From NCBI RefSeq assembly GCF_029168945.1, contig NC_083603.1:43214396-43278395 (forward strand): a stretch of 64,000 bases of DNA, in the 5' to 3' direction. This DNA comes from Cannabis sativa (Eukaryota > Streptophyta > Magnoliopsida > Rosales > Cannabaceae). The position numbers were made by a program, and so were the translations under genes. Numbering within the stretch: the first letter of the stretch is position 1; every line of letters begins with the position of its first letter. The notes under the pieces were generated by a model. It was not told where the DNA came from. It did no database searches and worked only from the letters and a program-made list of their open reading frames with translations. This document shows positions 1-12,823 of the stretch, piece by piece.

Positions 1-596
<596 letters not shown>

Positions 597-1675
597 TTTT
601 GTTTTTTTTGTTTTTGGGAGAAGAAGAAAATGGAAGTACTAAAAATGGACGGACGATAGTGAAGGTGAGGTTAATTAGGTGATACGATATATCCATACAA
701 AACTTTTTTAACCACATTTATAAAATAATATCATATTTGTCTTAATTTCCACTATTAAATATGTCATCGCCTAAAATATATCCATATACTCTGGTTGAAA
801 ATGATTGTACTTGAGCTAGATGCAACATTATGTAATTGTAAATTTTTGTATATTTATAAAAGGATATGTAATTTTGAAAGTTATTAATTATAGTATATTT
901 CGCTTTAAACGATATCGAAAAGAGATTAAAATTACATATAATGAAAGAGAATATACCTAAATAAATGCAGATAGATTCAAATGGTAAAACAGGTCATGTA
1001 CTTTTGACTATCTATACATACCATATATATATAATTAAATCAATTAATTAATACCATGCCTGAATCTATTTATAGTATGATCTTCATGAGATTTTGGTCA
1101 TGTTAGTCAATCACTATAATGGAAATTTAATGAATTTTGCATGTGAAAATTGTCATATCGTCAAATGAAATATATATATATATATATTGTGTGTATTTTT
1201 TGCCAAATATATTAATGTGTGTATGTAATTGACTGTGTAGGCCAAGGAGAAAATGGCTAAATTAATTCCTATGCTATTATATTTTATGATCAACAACACA
1301 ACAAGTCTAATAATAACTGTGATTCTTAGGGCAATATTTTTCTATAATAGATTTTTTTTTCTTTTTTTTGTAAGGATCGATCTATAATAGCATATAAATC
1401 AATTACTTTTTACTAATATCATAGTTCGTTCATGCTTATTATTCTCTATATGTGCCTATATATAACTTAGCAGCAATATGACTCTCTTCCACATCAATTT
1501 TCTTTTCATGAATTACTATAAAAATAGCATATAAACACTCCCAAAGTCCCAACCAAACAACAAGAAGCACAAAGCATAATTTCACTATTAATCTAGCACA
1601 CACTCACTACTCACACACACACATATATATATATATATTCAATTAATATTAAAAAAAAATTATTTTATCTCTCAT

Positions 1676-1903
1676 CTCTAAACTTTGTTACTTATATATG
1701 ATTGTATTTCTGTAATATTAGTGTCGTCAAAAATATCTTCTTACTTTTATTAGTTAGTAAAAATTAAGATTTTTGTTACAAAATAAAACTATTTTGTCCC
1801 CCTCAATTTTGTTACTTATATGATTGTATCTCTTGTAATATTAACGTTGTTAAAAATATTCCATTAACTTTATTATAATTAGTAAAAAATTAAGATTTCA
1901 GTT
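1676..1903 (+). repeat. diverged tandem duplication, about 125-bp period
   Basis: Two diverged copies (about 1676-1772 and 1800-1903) share a core reading roughly TTGTTACTTATATGATTGTA, followed by a TAATATTA...TTAGTAAAAATTAAGATTT segment. Confidence 0.7.
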
Positions 1904-2037
1904 AAATTTTTCATAAATTGGGCTGGTAAAGTATGACATGGTGGACAAATAATATATCCATGTATTTGCTTATGTGGTTGACAAAAAAAACGTAATTAAT
2001 TTTAAACTGAAACTTAATGAAAATATAACAAGACTAA

Positions 2038-2186
2038 TTTATAATGAAAGTTTCATTTTGACATAAAAATTATATTTGTAAACTAAACTTTCTAAAAAAA
2101 AAAACCTTGAAACGAATTTCAAATTTATAATGAAAATCCTATTTTGACATAAAAATTATATTTGTAAACTAAACTTTCTAAAAAAA
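2038..2186 (+). repeat. tandem duplication, about 84-bp period
   Basis: Copies at about 2039-2099 and 2123-2186 share ATTTTGACATAAAAATTATA followed by TTTGTAAACTAAACTTTCTA almost exactly. Confidence 0.8.
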
Positions 2187-2461
2187 GAAAGAAATAAAAG
2201 GTTGAAACTAATTTCATTATCAAAGAAAAAATTTAAAACATATATTAATGATTAAATAAAATTTTGTAAAATTTATTTCTATTTTAGTTTGCTTAGGTAA
2301 GAAACTAAATTAGACAATATTATGCAACATTAGTAAGATAAGTGAGAAAATTGACAAAATGTAACCTAACACTAATTTTTTATAACTGTCTAAAATTTAA
2401 AAGGTTTATTTAATACACATATAAGTATAGGGGATAACTTTTTAGTGACAAAGTTTAAGAG

Positions 2462-4513
2462 TGTTAACCCAAAAATTTTCCCTAATCACGTGGACATCAG
2501 TGTTTGACACGTAGCAAGAAAGATAACATCACTGAGTTGAGTAGACCCAAGTCATAGCAGTCGACCTTGGAGGGGACCCTAGCCATGCGCCCAAGTTAAC
2601 TTCGGGAGCTCCAAGATGAAAGTTCAGACCTCAATAATTTGGATCCAACTCACTATCTTTCAGCATTCTTTGCCATGAAGACATGGTGCAAATCCAAGCC
2701 CCGGGAGCTGAAATGACATGAACCTACACACTAGAAGCCAACCTAAGCACCTAGGGTTTCCCCCAGGGCCCAAGTTGACATTCCGGATTAGGGTTTTAGT
2801 TTCCAGGACCGTCTTAGTACAAATGGGTCAAACTACATTGGGACATCGACTAGACATACCACATACATTTTTAAGGCATCAAAATCAAATTCAGAGCAAG
2901 TTTATTTCTAAGCACACGAAGCACCTGGTTCCCGGGCACCCAATGCCCAATCATTATCTTCTTCTCCATCAAAAAAAAGGGAAGTAGGTACTTTTGGGGA
3001 AGAAACAACACTCCCTGGGTGCCAAAAACAAGATGTTGACATTTTGTCAACTTAGGCCAATTTTGATGAAGTTTTTTTAGAACTCTTCCGAGAATCTTCT
3101 CTATTTTCAGAAAAGATTAAGATTAAACTATATTAGAGGACCAAACGGAACTTTTGAAAGACCATAACTGGGACCTAGTGCCCAGGTTGACACTTGGCAC
3201 TGGGTTGTTTCTAATCAAGTTCTCGAAAAATTATTTTAACCATTTTTTCCGTCATTAGAAATTATGAAGATTCAAGCAAACTCGGGGAGAAAACCACAAA
3301 CCCAAGCCCCTAGAAATAGAGCCAACTCCCAGGTTGACCTAGTGCTGGGCCGAGCGCCCAAGTTGATAATCAACCTAATGTGCTGGTTTCGAACACTCAA
3401 ATGTCAGATCTGATTTGACCATTAAATCCGTAATGGTCAAACACAGGATATGAGACCTCATTCTCAAGTTCAAGAATCTTGGAAGTATCAAAACGACAAC
3501 TTGGGAGCTCAAAAATAGGGTACCAAGCGCCCAAGTGGACAAATGGCCTGGTACACTGGGTTTTGCTTATTCAATTCTAATCTGTTTCAACCGTCCTTCT
3601 AGTTTTTCACAATAACTAAGATCCATGAAGTCGGAGAAGTCAAACTCATAACTTTGCATTTCTCATTTTCAACATGGAAAAACTCACTCGAAAATGGAGA
3701 ATTTCGAGTCTCTCATTTCTGCAGAACAGCAACATCTCTGAAAATTGGTGACCAGCTTCCGCAGAACACGAAAATAGACTAAGTGATGTCAAAATATCAC
3801 TTAGGCATCTTAATGTACATCCCCCAGATGTTTTTCCACTTACCCAACGTCCAGGTCGACATTATATGTCAACTTGGGCGCTGGATGTCAACCTGGACGC
3901 TAGGTCATGAACTACATTCAGTAAAACAGTCATAACTCACTTAATATTTATCTGATTGACGCAATTTAACTTGCATTTCGAATATATTTTAATGATTTAT
4001 ATCAAGTCATGTCTAACACTTCAATCGCAATTCTGAAGCTATCAATCTCAAATTCCACCCCAAGGGAGTTACAAAAATAAGCTTCGGGTTACCCGCAGCA
4101 AGTCTCGTCAGGCTCTAAAAAATGACTATCACCTTCAGAAGTTAATTTTCACCGTTAGATCATCATCTACGGTCAAAAATATCCAATTTGTATTTTTCTC
4201 CCTTTTTTGTGGGTCTCCTTCAACTATAAAATGAGAGCTCCCTTAGCTCATTTTACACATCCAAAAAACTATATCCACAAAGTCAGAGCTTCTCTCTCTA
4301 GTTTTCCTATTGGAGCTTTGATACTTGACCTATTTCTGTAATGTCATCTCGTGAGAAATAAAAACTCGAAGTAGACGTAGCTACATTACTGTCGCGATAC
4401 AGGGAGTATAAATTATTGTGTCTCTATTTACTTTTACTTAATAACTGTTTTATTCTCGCTAAACTAGCGAGCGAGTGTGACTTAAAAATTTAGTCCAAAT
4501 TTTTGAATCAACA
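2462..4513 (+). mobile_element. solo LTR-like retrotransposon remnant, about 2.05 kb
   Basis: The segment begins TGTTAACCCAAAAATTT and ends AAATTTTTGAATCAACA, which are imperfect inverted ends with TG...CA termini, as expected for an LTR. Near its 3' part it has a TATA box (TATAAA, about 4225) and leader-like sequence. It lacks coding capacity: the 89-codon frame at 2718-2987 looks accidental. Flanks AAGAG and AAAGG are not an exact TSD, so the bounds are approximate. A motif close to CCCAAGTTGAC recurs through it at 2589, 2768, 3180, 3328, 3356, 3529 and 3849, and inverted at 3868 and 3887. A Gypsy origin is the best guess from size. Confidence 0.6.
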
Positions 4514-6589
4514 AAAGGCAAAATAAATTTTTATTCACTATATATTTATAAATATATATATTTATATGAATACGATAGCATCTTAAAGAGACTCTAAAGC
4601 CAAATATATTTAATACACATATAAGTACAAGGGCATAATTTTTTAGCGACAAAGTTATATAACAAGAATTAATGCTATTTTCGATCCTGTATTTTACTAA
4701 AGTTATCGATTGGGCTTTCTGTTTTATAAAATGATATATTAGACATTGTATTTTCTAAAATAATATAAAATAGTATTATGAGCCCAATTTTCGATAATTT
4801 TTTTAATATAACTAACTTGAAAACAATTTCTAGTACAATCAATTGCAAGAAAATGTATCCAGTTTTGTCATAACAATTTTAGATCGGGTTATTATTAACT
4901 TTTATTTTAACAAAAAATTAAGTTAAAGTATTATTTTGTACCATTTTAAAAAATATAAAATCTAATTTAATATTTAATAAAAATAAATAATTTAATGGAT
5001 AACTTTTGTAAATTATGAAAAATTATATTTTACCCATAAATATATTTTTATATATATAATATATATGATAGTCTCTTAAAGATACTCCAAAGCCAAACTT
5101 ATGTCTGAGAAAAGGGAAACATATGATATTGTATATGTAGATAATTCAATAAGGCCATGCATGTGAATGATGATGATTCTGATTCCTTACTGTGGAGCCC
5201 ATTTTCTTTATTGGGGGCCCACTTAAACGTGATATGTAATATATGGGTTGGGCAGTGAATTGTGGAAGCTTTCTATTGGGCCCATAAAACACATGGACAT
5301 CCTCTCCAAGTACATGATCACAAAAATGACCCAAACAGATGTTGACTCATGCATGTGTATCAACCAATAGATACATATATTTTGGTAATAATACCATGTC
5401 ATAAAGTAGCTCAATTATTATATTTCATTAAGTGTAGTAGTCTTACAAAATATTAATTATTAATAAAACTTATTCATGGTTAGACATACAGGGTACACCT
5501 TTAATCAAGAGTTAGATCATGGACCAATAAAATGTACTATTAACTGTATCTGATAAAGTATATTTAATTTCAATCCCTACATTAGCAAAACTATCATTTT
5601 TATCTAATTTCTTAAATACAGATTTCGTTTTAAATTTATTAAAAGAATATTTAAAAATAACTCATACACTATATTTACGTCCAACCTAATAATTTGAAAT
5701 CTAGATTTTACAAGTGTCATATTAAAAATATTACCGGAGCTTGTAATGACAAAACTTGATTAAAATTATACTTCTAGTAATATTTAATATTTATATACCG
5801 CTAAAAAATTATTAAATTTATATTAATTATAAACTTAAAACTTTTAAGTATTTATATCACTATTAACCTAATTTATTTAACCAAAACTTGCACAAGTTAG
5901 ATCTACACAACACAAATTAGTACAAATATTGGTTCTGTCTCAAACTATTTATTCTATCTTTTTTTCAATAGTTAGCTAGTACAAATTTCTTGCCAATTTT
6001 TCAGAACTCATTGTAAATGTACCACTTTTTTTAGGCTGTGTGGACCTCAATTATTGTCTCATAATTATAATGGAGTTGAGTGTGGCATTGGAAAATGAGA
6101 CTAATATTTTATGAATATCAGCTCACAAAGTGGATATGGCTTACACTCAGAGCAAGATTAGAAACCATAATGTTCGATTTGGTCTTTGAGATGTTTTTAT
6201 GAAGATAATAAGGTTGTGCAGTACCTACCAAGTACAATAATTTTTTTTGCATTAATTGAAGAGAATTATGAAGATATACTACTATTTTCTTTTTATGTCA
6301 TAATAAGTATTATTAAATATCGAGTTTCATATAACTTAAAAAAATACTCTTAATGAAGATCACTAATCAATCGTAGAAAGTTACATATAAAAAGTACTAG
6401 ACACTACTAGTATTCAATAACAATGTTGTTAGTTGAAACAAAGAAAGAAAGATCAGAAATTAATACTTGTAGGGATGGACAGTTCTGACTAAATTCATTA
6501 ATTTTTCAATGCTTGGTCCAAAATCATTGGGCAACAGCAACATTTGTGATTAAGCTGTTTTTGGATTAATGGTCAATACTATGAAGCAA
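4514..6589. other. AT-rich intergenic DNA with decayed repeats
   Basis: No gene was recognised. About 55 bp at 4606-4662 resembles 2405-2460 on the other side of the LTR. A CTCTTAAAGA-TACTC-AAAGCCAAA motif occurs at about 4575-4602 and again at 5070-5098. Near 6280-6440 lies a diverged copy of the MITE family seen at 9575 and 28361. Confidence 0.5.
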
Positions 6590-6597
6590 AGAATAAC

Positions 6598-7305
6598 TAG
6601 GGCTGTTCATCCGATCCAATCCGCACTTTTTTGGTCAAACAACATCCAATCCGCACTAAGTGCGGATTTTATTTTTTGGATCCAATCCAATCCGCACAAT
6701 AGCTCAAATCCAATCCAATCCAATCCGCAAAAGTGTGGATTGGATCGGTTACTTTGGGTTGGTTACTTTTTAATATTAAATTATTTAATATTTATGAAAA
6801 AATATTTTTTTTTTCACATAACTAGCAACAAAATAAAACAAATTATATGTCTCCAACAACACATTAAATAAATAAAATAACAAATAACAAATTCAAAGGA
6901 AGAAAAAAAATTATATATATAAAAAAAAATATTTAATTTTATTTTAAATTGTATGTATAATTATTAAAAAAGAAATTGTATGTAGAAAAAAAATATATAA
7001 GAATAGAATATACATTTTATCTATTAAGTTTTGCAATATAATTGTATTATATGTATTAGACTTTTAAATTACTATTTTCTTAATGTTATTTATATATATA
7101 ATTTTTTAATTTTGTTATAAATATGTGTGGATTGGATTGGATCGGTTACTTTTATATGTCAATCAACATCCAATCCGCACAAGTGCGGATTTTGAATTTT
7201 CCAATCCAATCCAATCCGCACAAGTGCGGATAGCCGCACTTTGCGGATTGGATTGAATTGGATCGTGCGGATTGGATTGGATCGGCTATTTTATGAACAC
7301 CCCTA
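6598..7305. mobile_element. complete non-autonomous hAT MITE, 708 bp
   Basis: Terminal inverted repeats are TAGGGCTGTTCAT (left) and, on the opposite strand, TAGGGGTGTTCAT (right). An exact 8-bp TSD AGAATAAC flanks it at 6590-6597 and 7306-7313, the size typical of hAT superfamily transposons. Both subterminal zones are packed with direct and inverted CCAATCCGCAC / GTGCGGATTGG units, a pattern associated with transposase binding in hAT elements. The interior is AT-rich and non-coding, so it must have been moved in trans. A diverged copy lies at 26740-26990. Confidence 0.93.
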
Positions 7306-9574
7306 AGAATAACCATGTTATAATAGGTGTCATGCATGGTCCATATGTATATTTAGGTGATATATATTTTATATATATGATGAACATTTGAGCTGGTCAT
7401 GTTTTTAATTTTATCAACAAAACCCTAGCTGACAACTGTGAAGGGATCCAAATTTGAATAAGTTCAAATATTTTTTTATATATATTTTTTATTAGTATTT
7501 GTTTCATGTGTTTATATAGCTAGCTTTTTTTTTTAAGTTTGGAGTAGCTAGAAAGAAGTACTTGATAATAAAAAATTTTAAAGCCAACATGAAGAATTTG
7601 ATCGTGTTAAAAGCTCTCTTGAAAAGGAGACTATTGTGTAGTTTGTGAATTTTTTTTAACATATATTTTCTTTATATTTTTAAACATAGCAATTAGCATT
7701 TATTTACATTTCTTGATGAAAAAACAACCCATGGTCAATTTTTTTTAAAATGAATGTCGAACATTTTCATGATAATGAGACACGAAAAATAGTAGAACGT
7801 TGTTATAAGTACGTAGCAAGACTATGAGATGGTGTTTTATAAATAGTTAACAGTTTTTTATAATTTTTATTAAAGTAAAATAAGTGAGATTCAATAATAA
7901 ATTACACTACTAGCTAGCGATATTACATCTCACAAAGATGCTAATATGTGTGTGTTGATTTTCATAGTCCAAATAAAAGTAGAAAGTAGAAGTAATTTTA
8001 GAAAAATATTTTTATAGAATTCTAAACTCAATCATAAGCCTCAAGATCTCAATATATTTATATAGATTACTTTTAAACTACTTTAAAAGAAAGTTTTATC
8101 TCTTGAAACCTATCAGGGCCTTAATTTTACACGGCTATATTTAATGCTAAAAATTATTTTCTCAATTTTATCATAAATATAATTATTTATTTATTTTACA
8201 ATAAATTATAATTGATTAATTCTCAATAATATCTTATTTAATTCTAAATTAAATATATAGTATTTTCAATTAAAATAATATATCTCTCTCATAATATTAT
8301 ACAATTTTTGTTTTAAAAAAACAAATATTTAGTTTTAAGTGAATAAAATTAAATGGTTAAAAAAATTTAATGATTCACTTTATAATTGAATAATCATACA
8401 AAATAATAATTCATTCAAAATTATTATTTTGCCCTCGAAAATAATTTTCTATAAAAATTAATTCTTTCTCAAAATAAGTATTTCTCAAATTAAACCTTTT
8501 CCTATACTGTATGGTACAGAGGTGATCTTAGAGTCATATAGATCTAAATTTTGAAGCTGCAAAAAATCTTAGATTATTATTGAACTCATCAATAAAATAA
8601 TCTCGTTGATTAATTCTATTATTACCTCACTATAATATAAAATTACACTCTTTGACAATATATAATTATATTTACAAAATTCATTTTAGTAGTTCATTGA
8701 TATAATCAATATAAATAGTTCGTCCTTTAATTTATTAGTTCATATAATTAGAGCTGGTCAAAATTATCATTTTACCCTTCTAATTATATCTTCAATTCCT
8801 TAAATATCATTAATTCAATATGAACTATTAATTTATAATTCCAATCTTAAATTTGGATCCAACTGTAATCACTCCCATAATTAATACTATAAGGGAACTA
8901 ATATTTGATCATTTCGAAAGGCTTGGATTCCACTTATTATTATATAATACATATATATATATGTTCCCAGTCATTCATGCTATTAAGTTTCTAAAATAAA
9001 AGTTGTAAGAATTATTTTCTCTAAGAAACTTTAATGTGAAAGTAATAACCTTATGTTATGGTCACCATGAACATAAACAAGAGTTCATGAATACCTGAGA
9101 TTTAAATTGATCTACTAATGATCATCATTGTGATATGAATAACTATTTTATGATTAATGACACGTTGATAGAGATGTTAGTTCATATCGGTTCAGTCGTG
9201 CATAATCAAATTATTCATAGTACCTTCACTAAATGTTTATTTACATATGTGACTGAATCAAAATCACATGCCACTAAAGTATAGTGCTAAGTAAACTGTA
9301 CTTGTTAATTCTATATTAAAAATTATATACTTTAGTACAATACCAACTTATGCTATTCGTATAGTATGATCTTAATTCTCTTTCACTTCCTTACAAGATC
9401 ATACATTCTCTATGTGAATATGAAATTTTCTGATACATTTATTAATTATATTTCTATAATTAACATATTCATTTATATTATATTTGTATTTTATATAATC
9501 TCCAATATAAAATCCATTAATTATCTACTTTTAGGGCATAACCCTAATAGAGAGCCCTTTATTATTTATCAAAA
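7306..9574. other. AT-rich intergenic DNA
   Basis: No gene was found. About 7795-7925 matches the tail of the MITE family near 10740-10810 (TTTATAAATAGTTAAC...TTAAAGTAAAATAAG). The remainder (8000-9574) is AT-rich with only short chance frames. Confidence 0.5.
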
Positions 9575-9882
9575 GAGAAATGCTAAAAAATACTAGTGGT
9601 GCCTAACATCCTTCTCGATGTTATATCGCTATAGGTGAAATCAAGTATGAGGACGTCACATATAACTTAAGATAATAACTTTTAAGGCATATCGCTAATC
9701 AATTGTAGAGTACCTGTAACGTCCCCGCTTCAAGCCTCCATTGGGCCCTTACACCCACGGACTAATGGCTCTTATACATGGGTACGTTACTCTGGCTGCT
9801 TCATGGACTGATGAATGACCCTACAGATCAACACGAGTGTTTCCAGCGTGTTTTGTCCTCACTCGCACGCTTCCTGGGAAAA

Positions 9883-9944
9883 TTTCCCAGGAGGTCACCC
9901 ATCCTGAAATTGCCCCAGGTCAAGCACGCTTAACTGTGGAGTTC
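9883..9944 (-). other. 5S rRNA-like segment in Cassandra LTR
   Basis: The minus strand reads GAACTCCACAGTTAAGCGTG, then CTTG, then GGATGGGTGACCTCCTGGGA after a short diverged gap. These match the plant 5S internal promoter (A box AGTTAAGCGTGC, C box GGATGGGTGACC). It is part of the retrotransposon, not a 5S gene array. Confidence 0.9.
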
Positions 9945-10387
9945 TTTCATGATGGGCTACCGAAAAACAAGATGCACCTTGTTGACATAGGTAGTACCAA
10001 TCAATCTATTTAAGCCCTCTTCAACTGTGTAGTCCCATACCTACACAGTCTCAGAATCATCCCACTGGACCCTCCCCAGGCGATGTGGGATTGCACAGCT
10101 TACCCGGTATTTCCCCTTACGGATCACGGGACTACTGACTGTCACAATCACCCCCCCTTACGGGGTCCGACGTTCTCGTCGACCACACTTCCGACTGGGT
10201 TAAGGCTCTGATACCATTTGTAACGTCCCCGCTTCAAGCCTCCATTGGGCTGTTACACCCACGGACTAATGGCTCTTGTACACGGGTACGTCACTCTGGC
10301 TGCTTCATGAACTGATGACTGACCCTACAGATCAACACGAGTGTTTCCAGCGTGCTTTGTCCTCACTCGCACGCTTCCTGAGAAAAC

Positions 10388-10448
10388 TTCCCAGGAGGTC
10401 ACCCATCTTGAAATTGCCCCAAGTCAAGCACGCTTAACTGTGGAGTTC
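10388..10448 (-). other. 5S rRNA-like segment in second Cassandra LTR
   Basis: Same 5S-derived box as in the partner LTR: AGTTAAGCGTGCTTG and GATGGGTGACCTCCTGGGAA are kept on the minus strand, with a C-to-T type change next to the C box. Confidence 0.9.
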
Positions 10449-10824
10449 TTTCGTGATGGGCTACCGAAAAACAAGATGCACCTTGTTGACATAGGTAGTA
10501 CCAATCAATCCATTTAAGCCTTCTTCAACTGTGTAGTCCCATACCTACACAGTCTCAGAATCATCCCACTGGACCTTCCCCAGGCGATGTGGGATTGCAC
10601 AGCTTACCCGGTATTTCTCCTTACGAATCACGGGACTATTGACTGTCATAGTACCACCTCTAGGTGGTGCCACCAATGGTACTCAATAGCAATGCTCTTA
10701 TCGAAATGAGCATTGGTATAAGACACCAAGGTGTCAAGGACACTATTAGGTGGCGCCCTATAAATAGTTAGCGATTTTCTATAATTTTAATTAAAGTAAA
10801 ATAAGTTATAACACTATCTGCATG

Positions 10825-12290
10825 ATTAACCAACAACATCACTTGAATTGGGAACAAATACCAAAATATATATATATACATACACATATATTTACAAAGT
10901 GGTATAGGGTTTATTTAGAAACTTTACTTAGTTTAAAATCGTTTATTTATTTATTTTTATTTTTCATTTTATGGATTTTATTTTTTTATAGGTTTGCATT
11001 TATATTTTTTCCAAAAAATAATGTTTTCACATTGTTTTCTTGTAGGAACAACGTGAAAATAATAAAAAAATATAACCTTTCATGCATATTTTTGAAAAAA
11101 TAATTTAAAATTCATAAAAATATATAAAATAAAGTAAATTTGTAAACTTTTTGTTATTTTTGAGTATCTATAAAAATATCCAAATTTATATAAAACCCCT
11201 AATAGTAAGTTTATCAATCCAAGGTAAAAAGGTCAACTATATCTAAGTGATTATTGTGTGTTTTTCAACACGTACTTCTTCTTCCTAAAATTCAAATTGA
11301 GGAACGAGTTAAAAAAAAATAAAGTGGTGACATTTGAGGAATGGAAATGGTGTGGATCGAGGATAGTCTTTAAATTAACATTTCTATCTTCAATCAATCA
11401 TGTTTAAGTTACATATAATTACTCTTACCACTACAACTGGCTTCAAAATGTATCCCATATTTTTGAGTTAATTTCACAAATGTACAAAAATAATAAAAAA
11501 AACAACAAAAATACGGTTTCGCAGCATTTTAAACATTTTTACGATTTTTTTGATTTTATTTACATAAAATATGGTATTTTTATGTTGAAATTTTGTTTAT
11601 TTGTTGTTAATTTTTTGTTATATGTATGTTATTTTTTGTTGTTATTTTGTTGTTATTTTGATGTTACTTTTATGTTGTTTTTTTGTTATTTTTATGTTGT
11701 TTTCGTGTTATTTTTTGGAAAACCGTAAAAATATAAAAAAATATTCTTTGAACGTAAAAATATAAATATTTTACAAAAAATAGTACCTTATGTAATTATT
11801 CTTACATATAATTACTCTTACCACTACAACTGGCTTCGAAATGTATCCCATATTTTTCTTGTATTGGGCCAAATCCAAAATTGTGGAGTTGAGATTTTCA
11901 AAATTGCACTACACATTATGCTGACACATGTACATATTTATTAAATTGTTATTTATATAAATAGTTATTAAATCTTTTACAAACTAGTAAATTATCTATT
12001 ACTATCTTGTTCATTCTTTAAAAGTACTGTTAGAAACCTATATATGAATATATGATGGAAAAGTTGAAACCTTTCAGTGACATATAATTTGTCAAACTTA
12101 TGCATATTAAGATATAATTGATATTTGCCACAAAAAAAATTAGTAGCTTTTTCTTTAGTATGAGAAAATATTAGTAGCTACCTTATAATAGCTAACTTTG
12201 TAATTTGTCATCTGAAAATTTGGGACTTCGAGCCCAGTTATGATATATGGGTCTGTATTGAAGGCCCAGTATGTAATTATGATGACTCTG
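10825..12290 (+). repeat. segmental duplication copy A
   Basis: Homologous blocks shared with 15128-15540 include ACCAACAACAT...TTGGGAACAAATACCAA near 10829, ATGTACATATTTAT...ACAAACTAGTAA near 11930-11990, and GGTCTGT(A/G)TTGAAGGCC near 12250. The copy is expanded by the T-rich repeat at 11465-11801. Confidence 0.7.
11465..11801 (+). repeat. T-rich dispersed repeat, copy 1
   Basis: A TTGTTGTTATTTTGATGTTA-type block followed by CCGTAAAAATATAAAAAAAT, TTGAACGTAAAAATATAAAT and TTTACAAAAAATA. The same order of blocks recurs at 15545-15735, 54300-54590 and 56490-56780, and inverted near 13240-13500 and 27265-27560. The long frame across it is low-complexity and not a gene. Confidence 0.7.
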
Positions 12291-12823
12291 CAAAGTAGAT
12301 ATCTTCTTCTTCTTTCTTTGTTTCATTTTTTACTTTTTTTATTTTTGAGAAAGGATTAGATATTTATCTTAATGAGGAGATTACATTTTTTTCAAAAAAA
12401 AAAAAATTCACAAATGCTAAAAATAGCTTTGTGTGCTTTCTATCGATTTATTATTATGATTACATTTTTATGGGGTTTTCCCCACCTTCCCTCCCTTTTT
12501 AGAAATCGGTTACTGGTTACTACCACATTAAATTTTACAAAAACAGCTTACCAGTAAAAAAAAGTGAGTTATTTTTAAATTAAAATGTATGTGGCACTAA
12601 CTAGTTACCATCATGTCATTAAAAGTAAAAAGATGATAGTAGGAACTAGTTACTATTATACTAATTTTTAAATTAAATAATTCGATACTAGTAAACAGTT
12701 ATTGTAAAAATATTAGTAAGATCTGCTTAGAATTGAAATTAACCAAATAGCTTAACAATTACATAAAACTACCACTTGTCAGTACCTAAAAAAGTCACAA
12801 AATTATGTATAAAATATTATGAG

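Larger units (their letters stand above)
9715..10650 (-). mobile_element. complete Cassandra TRIM retrotransposon
   Basis: Two 432-bp LTRs (9715-10146 and 10219-10650) flank a 72-bp internal segment, with a 5-bp TSD GTACC at 9710-9714 and 10651-10655. On the minus strand the internal segment starts with a primer-binding site (ATGGTATCAGAGCC, initiator tRNA-Met type) and ends with a G-rich polypurine tract before the second LTR. Each LTR contains a 5S rRNA-like segment, the hallmark of Cassandra terminal-repeat retrotransposons in miniature. There is no coding capacity. By hand the LTRs differ at about 20 positions, so this copy is older than the one at 43037. Confidence 0.95.
9575..10697. mobile_element. 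MITE-like repeat interrupted by Cassandra
   Basis: The left end GAGAAATGCTAAAAAATAC followed by TAGTGGTGCC and the right end GGTACTCAATAGCAATGCTC form an imperfect inverted pair. The same family appears at 28361-29896, 54675-54840 and, in fragments, near 6280 and 7795. With the Cassandra insertion and one GTACC removed, the unit is about 180 bp. The superfamily is not assigned. Confidence 0.6.
10698..12823. other. AT-rich region downstream of LTPG, with duplicated segments
   Basis: No gene was found. It contains a further piece of the MITE family (10705-10815), segmental copy A (10825-12290), a T-rich dispersed repeat (11465-11801) and short chance ORFs. 12291-12823 shows nothing recognisable and would include the LTPG 3' UTR. 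Confidence 0.5.

Noticed and set aside
2718..2987. 89-codon frame
   Set aside because: Lies in the 2-kb LTR; no domain and no start or splice context.
11480..11728. 82-codon frame of Phe, Leu, Val and Tyr
   Set aside because: A product of the T-rich dispersed repeat; it looks like a membrane protein only because of poly-T codons.
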